A stretch of 64,000 nucleotides of DNA from Bdellovibrionales bacterium (lineage in GTDB: Bacteria > Bdellovibrionota > Bdellovibrionia > Bdellovibrionales > UBA1609): NCBI GenBank assembly GCA_027459485.1, contig DAIDIG010000003.1:1-64000 (forward strand). Reading direction: 5' to 3'. Shown piece after piece: positions 35,200 through 42,455 of this stretch (positions are counted from its first letter, which is position 1; each line of letters opens with the position of its first letter). The notes beneath the pieces are model-generated. The model was not told the origin of the DNA. It ran no database searches and saw only the letters and a list, made by a program, of their open reading frames with translations. Both the position numbers and the translations under genes were made by a program.

Positions 35200-36161
35200 C
35201 AAAGTTAGAACGACTTCGAAAGATGCTCTCGCGCGTGACTTCAAAACTCAAATCGCTGTTCATTAAAAAGTCGGATGTCAGCGATAAAGCTGAAGTTAAC
35301 GGTCGATCGGTCAAACTTCTTCTGGTTTCGTTTGTCTTCATTTTTGTTGTCATTGTGATTGTTATGCCGTCGCCGAAACATGTTCAATTTGAACATTTGG
35401 CGCTAGCGACAGATACGACGAGCAACACATCAAGTAACAGTTCGAGCAATACTCTGGGCGCAAACGAGACACCAAGCGGCGATTCTAATGCCGAGGCGCT
35501 TTGGGGTGATCCACGCCCCGAGGTCGCCCCTGGTGGCCTCAGTCAAAACAATCTCAATACGCCAATGATTTTGAATTCTGGCAAAAACGCCAAAACTCGT
35601 GTGCCAGCCGGTCGGGACCTGCACCTAAAGCTTCTTGATAGCTTTACGACGTCCGATGACCCAGTGCCGGTCTTGGCCGTCCTTACGATGAGCGCCGTTA
35701 CCGACTCGGGGCTTACGTTACCACAAGGAACCGAATTTTATGGCGAGGCGAACTTTGACCGTGAGTCGTCACGCGCAACAGTCGAGTTTAAACAAATTTC
35801 GCTGCCTGATGGAGCGATTCAAAACGTTTCGGGAATTGCAGTCGGAAGTGACGGACTTCCAGGCATATCCGGCGATGTCCACTCGGACGCTGTGAAAAAC
35901 ACGGCTGGTGAACTCATTACATCGTTTGTCGGCGGCTTTGCATCCGGCAGCATGCAAACCAATATACTCGGCGGCTCAAGCGGTGGTGTTCAAAACGGAC
36001 TTCTCAATGCGGCGAGCGAAACAGCTCGAAACCTCGCACAAAATTACGGAAACAAACTAAAAACAGAACGCGAATGGATCACTGTCCCAACTGGAACCGA
36101 ATTTGATGCCATTCTTACATCGTCACTAAATTTACAAAATTCGGGAGGCGCCGGTGACTAA
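35190..36161 (+). CDS. TraB/VirB10-family core-complex protein
   Basis: 323 residues. A short cytosolic N-terminus and one TM helix (LLLVSFVFIFVVIVIVM) lead into a Ser/Asn/Pro-containing linker. The C-terminal VirB10-like beta-barrel domain follows: RVPAGRDLHLKLLDSFTTSD, LTLPQGTEFYGEANFD, SLPDGAIQNVSGIAVGSDGLPG, a glycine-rich region, and WITVPTGTEFDAILTSSL. VirB10 spans both membranes and transmits the ATPase signal to the outer-membrane pore. It overlaps the TraK-like gene by 10 bp. Confidence 0.82.
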   Translation: MEMTKLERLRKMLSRVTSKLKSLFIKKSDVSDKAEVNGRSVKLLLVSFVFIFVVIVIVMPSPKHVQFEHLALATDTTSNTSSNSSSNTLGANETPSGDSNAEALWGDPRPEVAPGGLSQNNLNTPMILNSGKNAKTRVPAGRDLHLKLLDSFTTSDDPVPVLAVLTMSAVTDSGLTLPQGTEFYGEANFDRESSRATVEFKQISLPDGAIQNVSGIAVGSDGLPGISGDVHSDAVKNTAGELITSFVGGFASGSMQTNILGGSSGGVQNGLLNAASETARNLAQNYGNKLKTEREWITVPTGTEFDAILTSSLNLQNSGGAGD

Positions 36162-36193
36162 ACCGGCGACCCTCCAGAAAGGTAGGTCAAAAT

Positions 36194-37879
36194 ATGAGTA
36201 TCAAAAATGAAAATCAACATTATGAAAAATCTCTTCCAATCACAGCCGGTGCCGTCGCACTTGGCATCGGTTGGCTGAAATATAGATACCAAATTCTTTT
36301 ATTCTACGTTCATTATCGAATCGCGATTGCGTTTGTGATTTCATGTATTGTTTTTGCGATTCTAATAAAGGTTCTCGATAAAATTGAAAAAGCTCGTGCC
36401 CCAGGTGATCTTGAAAAGCACGTCCTTCGTGAATCAAAAGATGAAGACTCAGTCTTTATGGGTTTTACCGATAAAGGTAAGCGCGTTTATTTTAAAGAAT
36501 CGATGAGACGAAAACATATTAGTGCCACTGGAACAACCGATGCCGGCAAGTCGGAATCAGTTACCATTCCGCTATCAATTCACGATATGAAAAAAGGGCG
36601 CGGGCTTATCATTATCGACGGCAAGTCAGATTTCAGTCTGATTGATAAGATTTACGCTTACGCTCGGGCTTATGACCGCGAGCATGATGTGCGTATTCTT
36701 TCAATTTGCAACCCTGAGATTAGCCAAACATTTAATCCGCTAGCCGGCGGCACGCCGCTTGAAATCACAGAGCGCGTTTTTAAAGCGCTCACATTTGAAA
36801 ACGAGTATTACAAAAATATTCAGTACACAACACTTCTTCAAACGCTTCTTATTTTTGAAGCGGCCAAGATTAAACCGACTCCACTCAAAGTGGTTGAAGC
36901 CTTGCGATCAAAGGAGCGAATTAAACATCTCGCAACTTTGACCCAAGTTCCAGCACTTATCGAGTGGGCAACGGAGCAGTTTTCACTTTCTCGCGAGGAG
37001 CGAGAACAGCGAACGAGTGGGCTCATTACACAACTTCAAGTTATGACAGTCGGAGAACTTGCGCCCATTTTCAATGCTGAAGACCCTGCCATTAACATGG
37101 ATGAGGCGTTTTCAGCTCGGCATATTATTTATTGCCAGCTCCCGGTCGGTAAGATTCCCACACTCGGTAAATCAATCGGTCGACTTGTCCTACAATGTGT
37201 TCAAGGAGCGGTCGCTTCACGGCATCTCGACAGAAATAAATCCCGAGAGTTTTTCTCCGTTTACCTCGACGACTTCACGGAATACCTGACAGAAGGTTTT
37301 GTGACTCTGCTCAACAAATCTCGAAGTGCCAACGTCGGTATTGTGTTTGCCCACCAGGCAATCGGCGATCTCGCAACTTTAGGAGAGCCGATCAAAAACT
37401 CGATTCTTACGAACGCAAACGTTAAGGTTTTTATGAAAACTAACGAACCTGACTCTGCCGAATACTTTGCAAAAACAATTGGCACCATTGAAACCGCGAA
37501 AGTTACTGAGCGACAAAAAAGCGGTGCCTTTGGCCACACAAAGACCGGCGAAGGTTCGGTCAGAGAGGCTGAAGAATTTAGGGTCCATCCCAACGTGTTC
37601 AAACAGGAACTCGGCGCCGGAGACGCCGTCGTCATTTTGCCGCACAATCGTGGAAGTCTTCCGGTACGGATGCACTTTCGAATGCTACCCGACCTCGACC
37701 CCTATGAGCTGCCTCGAATTAAAAAACCAGTGCCACAGAGTCTACCGCCACTTCCTACGGACACCGATGCGCCAACCGTGCCTGACGGCTCTACGGTGCC
37801 TAGCGGTTCTCCAGCGCCCGATTCGATGTCAGGCGGCATGGTGGATGAGGCAAAGAAAAATAACGGGGAGGCTGCGTGA
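36194..37879 (+). CDS. type IV coupling protein (VirD4/TraD family)
   Basis: 561 residues. N-terminal hydrophobic helices (YQILLFYVHY, IAIAFVISCIVFAILI) are followed by an ATPase domain: Walker A GTTDAGKSE (about residue 117), IIIDGKSDFSLIDKIY, Walker B EFFSVYLDDFTEYL, and NVGIVFAHQAIGDLATLG, a signature of coupling proteins. The tail is Pro-rich. It links the relaxase-DNA complex to the secretion channel. The upstream RBS (AAGGTAGG) lies in a 32-bp gap, the longest in this operon. Confidence 0.92.
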   Translation: MSIKNENQHYEKSLPITAGAVALGIGWLKYRYQILLFYVHYRIAIAFVISCIVFAILIKVLDKIEKARAPGDLEKHVLRESKDEDSVFMGFTDKGKRVYFKESMRRKHISATGTTDAGKSESVTIPLSIHDMKKGRGLIIIDGKSDFSLIDKIYAYARAYDREHDVRILSICNPEISQTFNPLAGGTPLEITERVFKALTFENEYYKNIQYTTLLQTLLIFEAAKIKPTPLKVVEALRSKERIKHLATLTQVPALIEWATEQFSLSREEREQRTSGLITQLQVMTVGELAPIFNAEDPAINMDEAFSARHIIYCQLPVGKIPTLGKSIGRLVLQCVQGAVASRHLDRNKSREFFSVYLDDFTEYLTEGFVTLLNKSRSANVGIVFAHQAIGDLATLGEPIKNSILTNANVKVFMKTNEPDSAEYFAKTIGTIETAKVTERQKSGAFGHTKTGEGSVREAEEFRVHPNVFKQELGAGDAVVILPHNRGSLPVRMHFRMLPDLDPYELPRIKKPVPQSLPPLPTDTDAPTVPDGSTVPSGSPAPDSMSGGMVDEAKKNNGEAA

Positions 37880-38175
37880 TGAAGCGAAAATACAACGCGA
37901 TCTTTATCGCTGCCGCATCAATGGCACTACTCGCGGGCTGTGCTAACTCGCCCACTTGCGGGAATGCCCCAAACGCACATACTGTGTACTTCGGCCACTC
38001 CTGTCGCGAGCGCATCAAACAAGTCATTGTGGGATCGGAGATTAACATCCCGTCAAATATCAAGCGCGATGCGCTTTCAAATTTTGACTTACAGTGGAGC
38101 GATACATCAGTTGATGGCGGCGAGGTTACACTCGGTCATTATGATCTAGTGCCGAAGGATGATGCCGGGCGATGA
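37879..38175 (+). CDS. small lipoprotein (VirB7/TraV-like position)
   Basis: 98 residues. The ATG at 37879 overlaps the coupling-protein stop. Signal with lipobox ALLAGC at residues 16-21, then a mature part with four further Cys (SPTCGN, HSCRER region). T4SS core rings need a small lipoprotein, and this is the only candidate in the operon; sequence alone does not prove that role. Its end overlaps the relaxase-like gene. Confidence 0.6.
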   Translation: MKRKYNAIFIAAASMALLAGCANSPTCGNAPNAHTVYFGHSCRERIKQVIVGSEINIPSNIKRDALSNFDLQWSDTSVDGGEVTLGHYDLVPKDDAGR

Positions 38176-38984
38176 ATAAATCATACGATCAAGTTAAAAA
38201 ATCGACGATTGATTTTGCAGCACGATTCGGATTTGTGACGCAAAGTTTATTTTTTGAGTATTTGTGTCCGAGGCAAAAAACGCAGCAATATTGGTATTGG
38301 CGCGAGCTGGAGCGAGACAACATTATACGGTCGTCAAACTCCCTGGATCACGTTTTTTATTTAACAAACACCGGCCGCAAGCAAACTTTGCGGCCGGTTA
38401 CCCCAGCTCGATCCGTATTTTTCGTCGAACACGATAGCAGCACGGCGGCACTATATTTTGAGCTCGAACGCTCAGGCTTACTGCTGCAATCATGGACCGA
38501 TTACGAACTGTCATGTAATCCTCTGGACTCCTGTGGTGTCCTAGGATCAGATCGATTAGAAAAAATTCCGGACCTTGTCGTCGATATGAAGTCGAAAGAT
38601 GGTCGACTCAGAATTGCTTTTGAAATGGAGCGATCGCGAAAGTCAAACGAGCGTTACGGCCATGCGGCGCTTCAATATCTTCGATTCAAAAATGTGAATC
38701 TACTCCTATATTGCTGCAGTACCGAGGCGACAATGAAGGCAGTCGAGCGCGCTTTTAACGCCGAAGTATTTCGAAAAGCCGAAAAGACGCCGGTGCTATT
38801 TTTATCGTCAGATTTCGAAAAATCAAAAATGCAGGCCGAAGCCCGCTTCATGGGCTATCGGCTCTCCCTTAAAAAATTGATATTAGCTGCACTGAAGCAG
38901 TCTGAAACAAATTGGCAAAAAACACCGGAAAACGCCCGGAATGAATTCCGGACGATTTCCGACACTAAAAAGGAATCGGCTTGA
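38172..38984 (+). CDS. probable relaxase of MOBC / replication-relaxation type
   Basis: 270 residues. The N-terminal third looks like a winged helix (TIDFAARFGFVTQSLFFEYL...WYWRELERDNIIRS). The middle has IPDLVVDM...LRIAFEMERSRKSNERY: an Asp and a Glu on neighbouring strands followed by KS and RY, the restriction-nuclease-like active-site pattern of MOBC relaxases and PF13814 proteins. It follows the coupling protein and immediately precedes an oriT-like repeat nest, the expected place. No Tyr/HUH relaxase is present elsewhere in the element. The family call needs a profile search. Confidence 0.55.
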   Translation: MNKSYDQVKKSTIDFAARFGFVTQSLFFEYLCPRQKTQQYWYWRELERDNIIRSSNSLDHVFYLTNTGRKQTLRPVTPARSVFFVEHDSSTAALYFELERSGLLLQSWTDYELSCNPLDSCGVLGSDRLEKIPDLVVDMKSKDGRLRIAFEMERSRKSNERYGHAALQYLRFKNVNLLLYCCSTEATMKAVERAFNAEVFRKAEKTPVLFLSSDFEKSKMQAEARFMGYRLSLKKLILAALKQSETNWQKTPENARNEFRTISDTKKESA

Positions 38985-39011
38985 ATATTTTAAAAGCGAT
39001 TCCATTACTTA

Positions 39012-39113
39012 GCGTCCCCCCAACCCCGTCCCACTCGGCTTCGCCGTCCGTGACCACCCCCAACCTACCAGTTGAAGGTGGTCACGTACCGTGGTTCGGG
39101 GTTGGGGGGACTA
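39012..39113. other. probable origin of transfer (oriT): nested inverted repeats
   Basis: Outer arms GTCCCCCCAACCCCG (39014-39028) and CGGGGTTGGGGGGAC (39097-39111), 15 bp and perfect. Inner arms CGTGACCACC (39049-39058) and GGTGGTCACG (39077-39086), 10 bp and perfect, enclosing CAAC/GTTG. A further small hairpin CGGC-TTC-GCCG lies at 39036-39046. It occupies the 167-bp gap between the relaxase-like gene and an accessory gene. A terminator is less likely: there is no T-run. Confidence 0.6.
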
Positions 39114-39151
39114 GCCCTAAACATAAATCATATTAACAAGTGAGGTGAACT

Positions 39152-39595
39152 ATGAAAGAAGAAACAATACAAAATACAGAAATAAATAAATCAAAAAACG
39201 AATCCAAAGAAATTAAATTCAAAAAAGACAAAGATGAAGCTCAAGTTACAATTTCGCTCGATTCCGAACGAAAACTAAAACAATTACTTGAACGAGTAAA
39301 CAATAATTTCGAATTTGGTAAAATCACGCGAAAACAATTACTCGATCATGTGATTGAACAAGCGACGCTCGATTTTACGGATGACAATATTCAGGCCGTA
39401 AGACAAAGCTGCATTACCGATCTTATGCTATTCGAAAAGCAATTTCGAGTTGCAAAAAAGACTGGCGTTGTGCCGGATGCGCTACGCGAATACTTATGGA
39501 AATCAAGCGACCTAACTCACAGTCCCAAACGAAACAAAAAGACTAGACTAGAGAAGTATAACAATGATATACATGAAAATGAGGGGGCCACATGA
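39152..39595 (+). CDS. putative relaxosome accessory / DNA-binding protein
   Basis: 147 residues, ATG after AGTGAGGTG. A highly charged N-terminus (Lys/Glu/Asn-rich) precedes AQVTISLDSERKLKQLLERV, which resembles the beta strand and first helix of ribbon-helix-helix proteins, with RKQLLDHVIEQATLDF as a second helix. The tail is basic (SPKRNKKTRLEKY). Location next to the oriT-like repeats fits a nicking accessory protein that bends or marks oriT. Overlaps the next gene by 4 bp. Confidence 0.5.
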   Translation: MKEETIQNTEINKSKNESKEIKFKKDKDEAQVTISLDSERKLKQLLERVNNNFEFGKITRKQLLDHVIEQATLDFTDDNIQAVRQSCITDLMLFEKQFRVAKKTGVVPDALREYLWKSSDLTHSPKRNKKTRLEKYNNDIHENEGAT

Positions 39596-39855
39596 GTCCG
39601 AAGCACATCAAAAAATTAAGAAAGAGCTTTGGATTTACGCAAAAAGTGATGGCCAGGGCGTTTGGTGTCGGAACCTTGACCATGAGTCAATATGAAAACG
39701 GTGTTCGAAATCCTGGGCCGACTGCGCTCATTTTGTTAGAACTGTTAGACTCATTGCCGAAGAAAAGGTCGCTTGAGTTATTTAAACTTTTCCACTCGAA
39801 GGCTAAAGAGCTTAAGCTTGGCAGTGGTAGTTCGACGCATGAGTCGCCCAACTAA
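39592..39855 (+). CDS. XRE-family HTH regulator
   Basis: 87 residues. HIKKLRKSFGFTQKVMARAFGVGTLTMSQYENGVRNP is a canonical XRE/Cro-type HTH (FTQKVMARAFGVG, then TLTMSQYENG). The following GPTALILLELLDSLPKK is the usual continuation. Likely a repressor or antitoxin-like regulator controlling the integrase/oriT region. No toxin partner is recognised beside it. It overlaps the upstream gene. Confidence 0.75.
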   Translation: MSPKHIKKLRKSFGFTQKVMARAFGVGTLTMSQYENGVRNPGPTALILLELLDSLPKKRSLELFKLFHSKAKELKLGSGSSTHESPN

Positions 39856-39874
39856 AAGGAAAGGGTCAAAAACG

Positions 39875-40039
39875 ATGACGAACGTGCAATCTATGAAACT
39901 TGAATTTATTAAAGATGAATCCGGGCAATCTGCGAGCAGATCGGCAGAGGTATTAAATTTAATTGCACAGATGATTGAATTGTCTCATAAACGCGGGCGA
40001 CCCTCCAAAGGCGACGAGGTGAACAGCTATGCCGCTTAA
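39875..40039 (+). CDS. small AT-hook-like protein
   Basis: 54 residues, ATG after AAAAGGAAAGGG. The C-terminal HKRGRPSKGDE contains the RGRP core of AT-hook minor-groove binders. The helical part before it (SRSAEVLNLIAQMIELS) may mediate pairing. Its stop codon overlaps the start of the integrase gene, so it is likely co-translated and may be an excision or directionality factor (inference from size and position). Confidence 0.55.
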   Translation: MTNVQSMKLEFIKDESGQSASRSAEVLNLIAQMIELSHKRGRPSKGDEVNSYAA

Positions 40040-41762
40040 AATAGGAGCATACGTTCGCGTGAGTACCGATGAACAGGCATCCGCCATTGAGGGTTCGCTC
40101 GATAATCAAAGGTATCGGCTCAGAACATTTATCGAGTTAAAAAACACTCAAGCCAATAAGTGGGGCGATATTATCGAGTTCTACGTCGATGATGGATATT
40201 CCGCTAAAGACACTAGAAGGCCCGCATACCAACGCTTGATGAATGATGTCAGGCAAAAAAAGATCGAGTTGATATTGATTACTGATTTGTCGCGCCTATC
40301 TCGCAATATTTTTGATTTTTGCAGCTTGATGGGAGAACTCGAAAAAACTGGGGCACAATTCTTGTCGCTCAAAGAACAATTTGATTCCAGTACCCCAGCC
40401 GGTAAAATGATGATCTACAATATGATAAATCTCGCTCAGTTCGAGCGTGAGCAAGTCAGTGAGCGAGTGGCACTTGGCACCCATGCCCGGTCAATGCGTG
40501 GCCTCCTTAACGGGGGGCGTGCGATTTTGGGTTATGATAAGAGCCCGAGCAAGCCCGGCTCATATGTCGTTAATGAATCGGAAGCCGCTGACGTTAGAAA
40601 AATATTTCGCCACTTTTTGAACACGGGTTCTCGTACCAAGACGATTTTGTTGTTGGAAGAAGCGGGTATCAAGCCAAAATCGAGCCACGGGATAAAAAGC
40701 GGCAATACCGAGTCCAAATGGTGCAGTCACACCTTGGGTGCCTTACTCAAGTCACCGGCCTACATCGGCTACCACGAAGTCAATAAACGCAATAAAGCGC
40801 GTGATCAGAGCCGCCTCAAGCCGCATCAACAATACAAATTAGTTAAGGCCTCGTGGCCCGCAATTATTTCTGAAACGGATTTTAACAACACGAAAATATT
40901 GCTTGATGAAGCCCAAAAATTAGAACGAGCGCGGTTTGCGAATGCTCAGATGAACACTTATATTTTGTCGGGAATACTTCGTTGTTCGGAATGTGGTTCA
41001 CCCTTGATCGGACAAACGGCCCATGGTCGAAAAACGACCCATCGATACTATGGACACACTAGAGCCCACGCGAAAACCGATTGTGCAATTCATCGAATAT
41101 CGGCTCAAGAAGCAGAGGCCGTCGTTTTAGATTACGTATTGAATGCAACTAAAGACACTCACTATCTCGATCACGTCGAAGGTAACCTTCGACAAATGCG
41201 AAACGTGAAGAGTCTGGATGCCGCCCGAGATAAGCGATCCATTGTTGCCGATATTAAAAAATTAGAAATTAAAATTGAAAATCTATTATTGATGCAAAAT
41301 CAAGCCAGGACGGCGGGCGGTGTTACTTACATCACAAATAAGTTCAACTCATTATCTAATGAAAAGGCTGAACTTGAAGGCCGGTTGGCAAATCTGACTG
41401 CACAGCGGGAGTCAGAAGAATTGGTCAAACAATCAGTACAACTGATTTCTGAACGTTTAAGTGATTTTCGCCGGGGGTTCGCTAAAGCGAGACCGGCCAT
41501 GAAAAAGATGTTGCTTAAGAAATTGCTCAAGCAGGTTTTGGTGAGCGAGGATGGGCTTCATATTTTTATGCTGCTCGCCGATGGAGTGGACATTCCAAAT
41601 CATCAGATCAAATTAATTCGATTAGAGGGCGCGAAGAAAGACTCGCGCCCTCAGTTTGCCCTCGTTCAGAGGGCTTCGGGCGATGGCTGTAATGTTACGG
41701 TTCATGGTTCGGTTATTGGAAAGCTTGGTGGACCCGACCGGGATCGAACCGGTGACCTCTAA
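40029..41762 (+). CDS. large serine recombinase (integrase) of the ICE, C-terminus replaced on integration
   Basis: 577 residues as read. Resolvase domain: AYVRVSTDEQ with catalytic Ser12, DLSRLSRN, QFEREQVSERV. Recombinase domain: KSPAYIGYHEVNK. Zinc ribbon: ILRCSECGSPLIG...TDCAIH. Coiled coil about 395-470. Through LGGP the sequence belongs to the element; the last eight residues (DRDRTGDL) are antisense tRNA-Ala. On an excised circle the frame would instead run into the ORF at 14014-14535, giving about 740 residues. Whether the truncated form is active, for example only in excision or not at all, cannot be told. It overlaps the AT-hook gene by 11 bp. Confidence 0.93.
   Translation: MPLKIGAYVRVSTDEQASAIEGSLDNQRYRLRTFIELKNTQANKWGDIIEFYVDDGYSAKDTRRPAYQRLMNDVRQKKIELILITDLSRLSRNIFDFCSLMGELEKTGAQFLSLKEQFDSSTPAGKMMIYNMINLAQFEREQVSERVALGTHARSMRGLLNGGRAILGYDKSPSKPGSYVVNESEAADVRKIFRHFLNTGSRTKTILLLEEAGIKPKSSHGIKSGNTESKWCSHTLGALLKSPAYIGYHEVNKRNKARDQSRLKPHQQYKLVKASWPAIISETDFNNTKILLDEAQKLERARFANAQMNTYILSGILRCSECGSPLIGQTAHGRKTTHRYYGHTRAHAKTDCAIHRISAQEAEAVVLDYVLNATKDTHYLDHVEGNLRQMRNVKSLDAARDKRSIVADIKKLEIKIENLLLMQNQARTAGGVTYITNKFNSLSNEKAELEGRLANLTAQRESEELVKQSVQLISERLSDFRRGFAKARPAMKKMLLKKLLKQVLVSEDGLHIFMLLADGVDIPNHQIKLIRLEGAKKDSRPQFALVQRASGDGCNVTVHGSVIGKLGGPDRDRTGDL
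41625..41652 (+). repeat. 10-bp inverted repeat within the integrase gene near attR
   Basis: GAGGGCGCGA and TCGCGCCCTC with an 8-base loop, about 70 bp before the att core. There is no T-run. It could be an RNA hairpin at the end of the integrase message or part of an integrase arm site. Confidence 0.45.
41722..41734. other. attR of the ICE
   Basis: AGCTTGGTGGACC, the second copy of the boundary repeat, comprising the encoded CCA end of tRNA-Ala plus four bases. The left half-site here (GTTATTGGAAA-GCTTGGT, 41712-41729) joins around GG to the right half-site at 14016-14033 to form the reconstructed attP. Confidence 0.75.
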
Positions 41763-41801
41763 CATGCCATGCTAGCGCTCTCCCAGCTGAGCTACGGGCC
41801 C
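41726..41801 (-). tRNA. tRNA-Ala(GGC)
   Basis: 76 nt with encoded CCA. Minus-strand acceptor GGGCCCG pairs with CGGGTCC (one G-U pair). D arm GCTC/GAGC, anticodon stem CTAGC/GTTAG, loop ATGGCAT with anticodon GGC, T arm ACCGG-TTCGATC-CCGGT, discriminator A. The tRNA remains complete because the element carries or restores its 3' end. It serves as attachment site of the ICE lying to the left. Confidence 0.95.
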
Positions 41802-41935
41802 GTCGTGAACGGCAAAGGGAACCGAATTTTTAACCTCCAAAACCCCCGGCGGCAAGAGATTTCAAGAGCTTGCTGATTGGCACAACAGCGCCTAAGATAT
41901 TTTGGCATCGTAGACGCTTCATCCAGGGGAGTGAT

Positions 41936-42442
41936 ATGCGCACATTCGCACTCGCAGCCGTCGCCGCAACAATTGCCGGGCTTGCTTTGACCGTGTCGCG
42001 ACCGGTTCATGCCAAAGATCTGACCAACCGTCTCGGGATCGGTTACGCCAACAACTTTTCAACGAATATACCGAGTCTTGCCGTTCGCTATTACCCGAAT
42101 CCAAAGGTGGCGGTCGGGGCCGAACTTGGCGTCGATACCCAGCAAAATAATTCGAACTTTGGCTTTCAGCTGAACGTCCATCGCGTCGTTTTTACCGAAG
42201 ACAATCTTAATTTTTTCATGGGTTCGTCCGCCGGTCTTATCAGCACACAAACGGCCGGCAGTTCGACGCAATCGGGTTTTGAGCTCGCGGCCTTTGTCGG
42301 TTGCCAATTTTTCTTCACAGGGCTGCCGAATCTCGGGTTTAATTTCGACGCCGGGATGGGCGTTGATTCGATTTCGAGCCAAGTGCGGGTGCGCACAATT
42401 GGCGACGATCCGCTCCACGCGGGGATTTACTTCTACTTCTAA
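41936..42442 (+). CDS. small outer-membrane beta-barrel protein
   Basis: 168 residues from the ATG at 41936 (after AGGGGAG). Signal peptide TFALAAVAATIAGLALTVSRPVHA. The mature protein consists of amphipathic strands (LGIGYANNFSTNIPSLAVRY, KVAVGAELGVDTQQ, FGFQLNVHRVVF, LNFFMGSSAGLI, FELAAFVGCQFFF, LGFNFDAGMGVDS) and ends HAGIYFYF, with the terminal Phe typical of BAM substrates. Probably an eight-stranded barrel. First core gene beyond the ICE; 13 bp separate it from the RidA gene. Confidence 0.75.
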   Translation: MRTFALAAVAATIAGLALTVSRPVHAKDLTNRLGIGYANNFSTNIPSLAVRYYPNPKVAVGAELGVDTQQNNSNFGFQLNVHRVVFTEDNLNFFMGSSAGLISTQTAGSSTQSGFELAAFVGCQFFFTGLPNLGFNFDAGMGVDSISSQVRVRTIGDDPLHAGIYFYF

Positions 42443-42455
42443 AGGAGTCTTAAAA

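Larger units (their letters stand above)
14006..41734. mobile_element. integrated conjugative element (about 27.7 kb) in tRNA-Ala(GGC)
   Basis: Bounded by the direct repeat AGCTTGGTGGACC at 14006-14018 and 41722-41734, the right copy being the encoded 3' end of tRNA-Ala. Contents in order: detached recombinase C-terminus, small membrane ORF, HTH regulator, GNAT protein, sigma54/YcaO signalling operon, beta-barrel-like protein, diversity-generating retroelement, PilZ-like protein, operator array, type IV secretion operon with coupling protein, relaxase candidate, oriT-like repeats, regulators, and serine integrase next to the tRNA. Integrase adjacent to the tRNA 3' end is classic island geometry. 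Mobility is inferred from gene content. The left boundary depends on a 13-bp match plus frame and symmetry arguments. Confidence 0.8.

Noticed and set aside
39012-39113. Rho-independent terminator after the relaxase gene
   Set aside because: Stems are long and nested, loops too large, and no U-tract follows; oriT is a better fit.
41736-41762. Last eight codons of the integrase ORF (DRDRTGDL) as genuine protein
   Set aside because: They are antisense to tRNA-Ala; the codons belong to the attB side and exist only because of integration.
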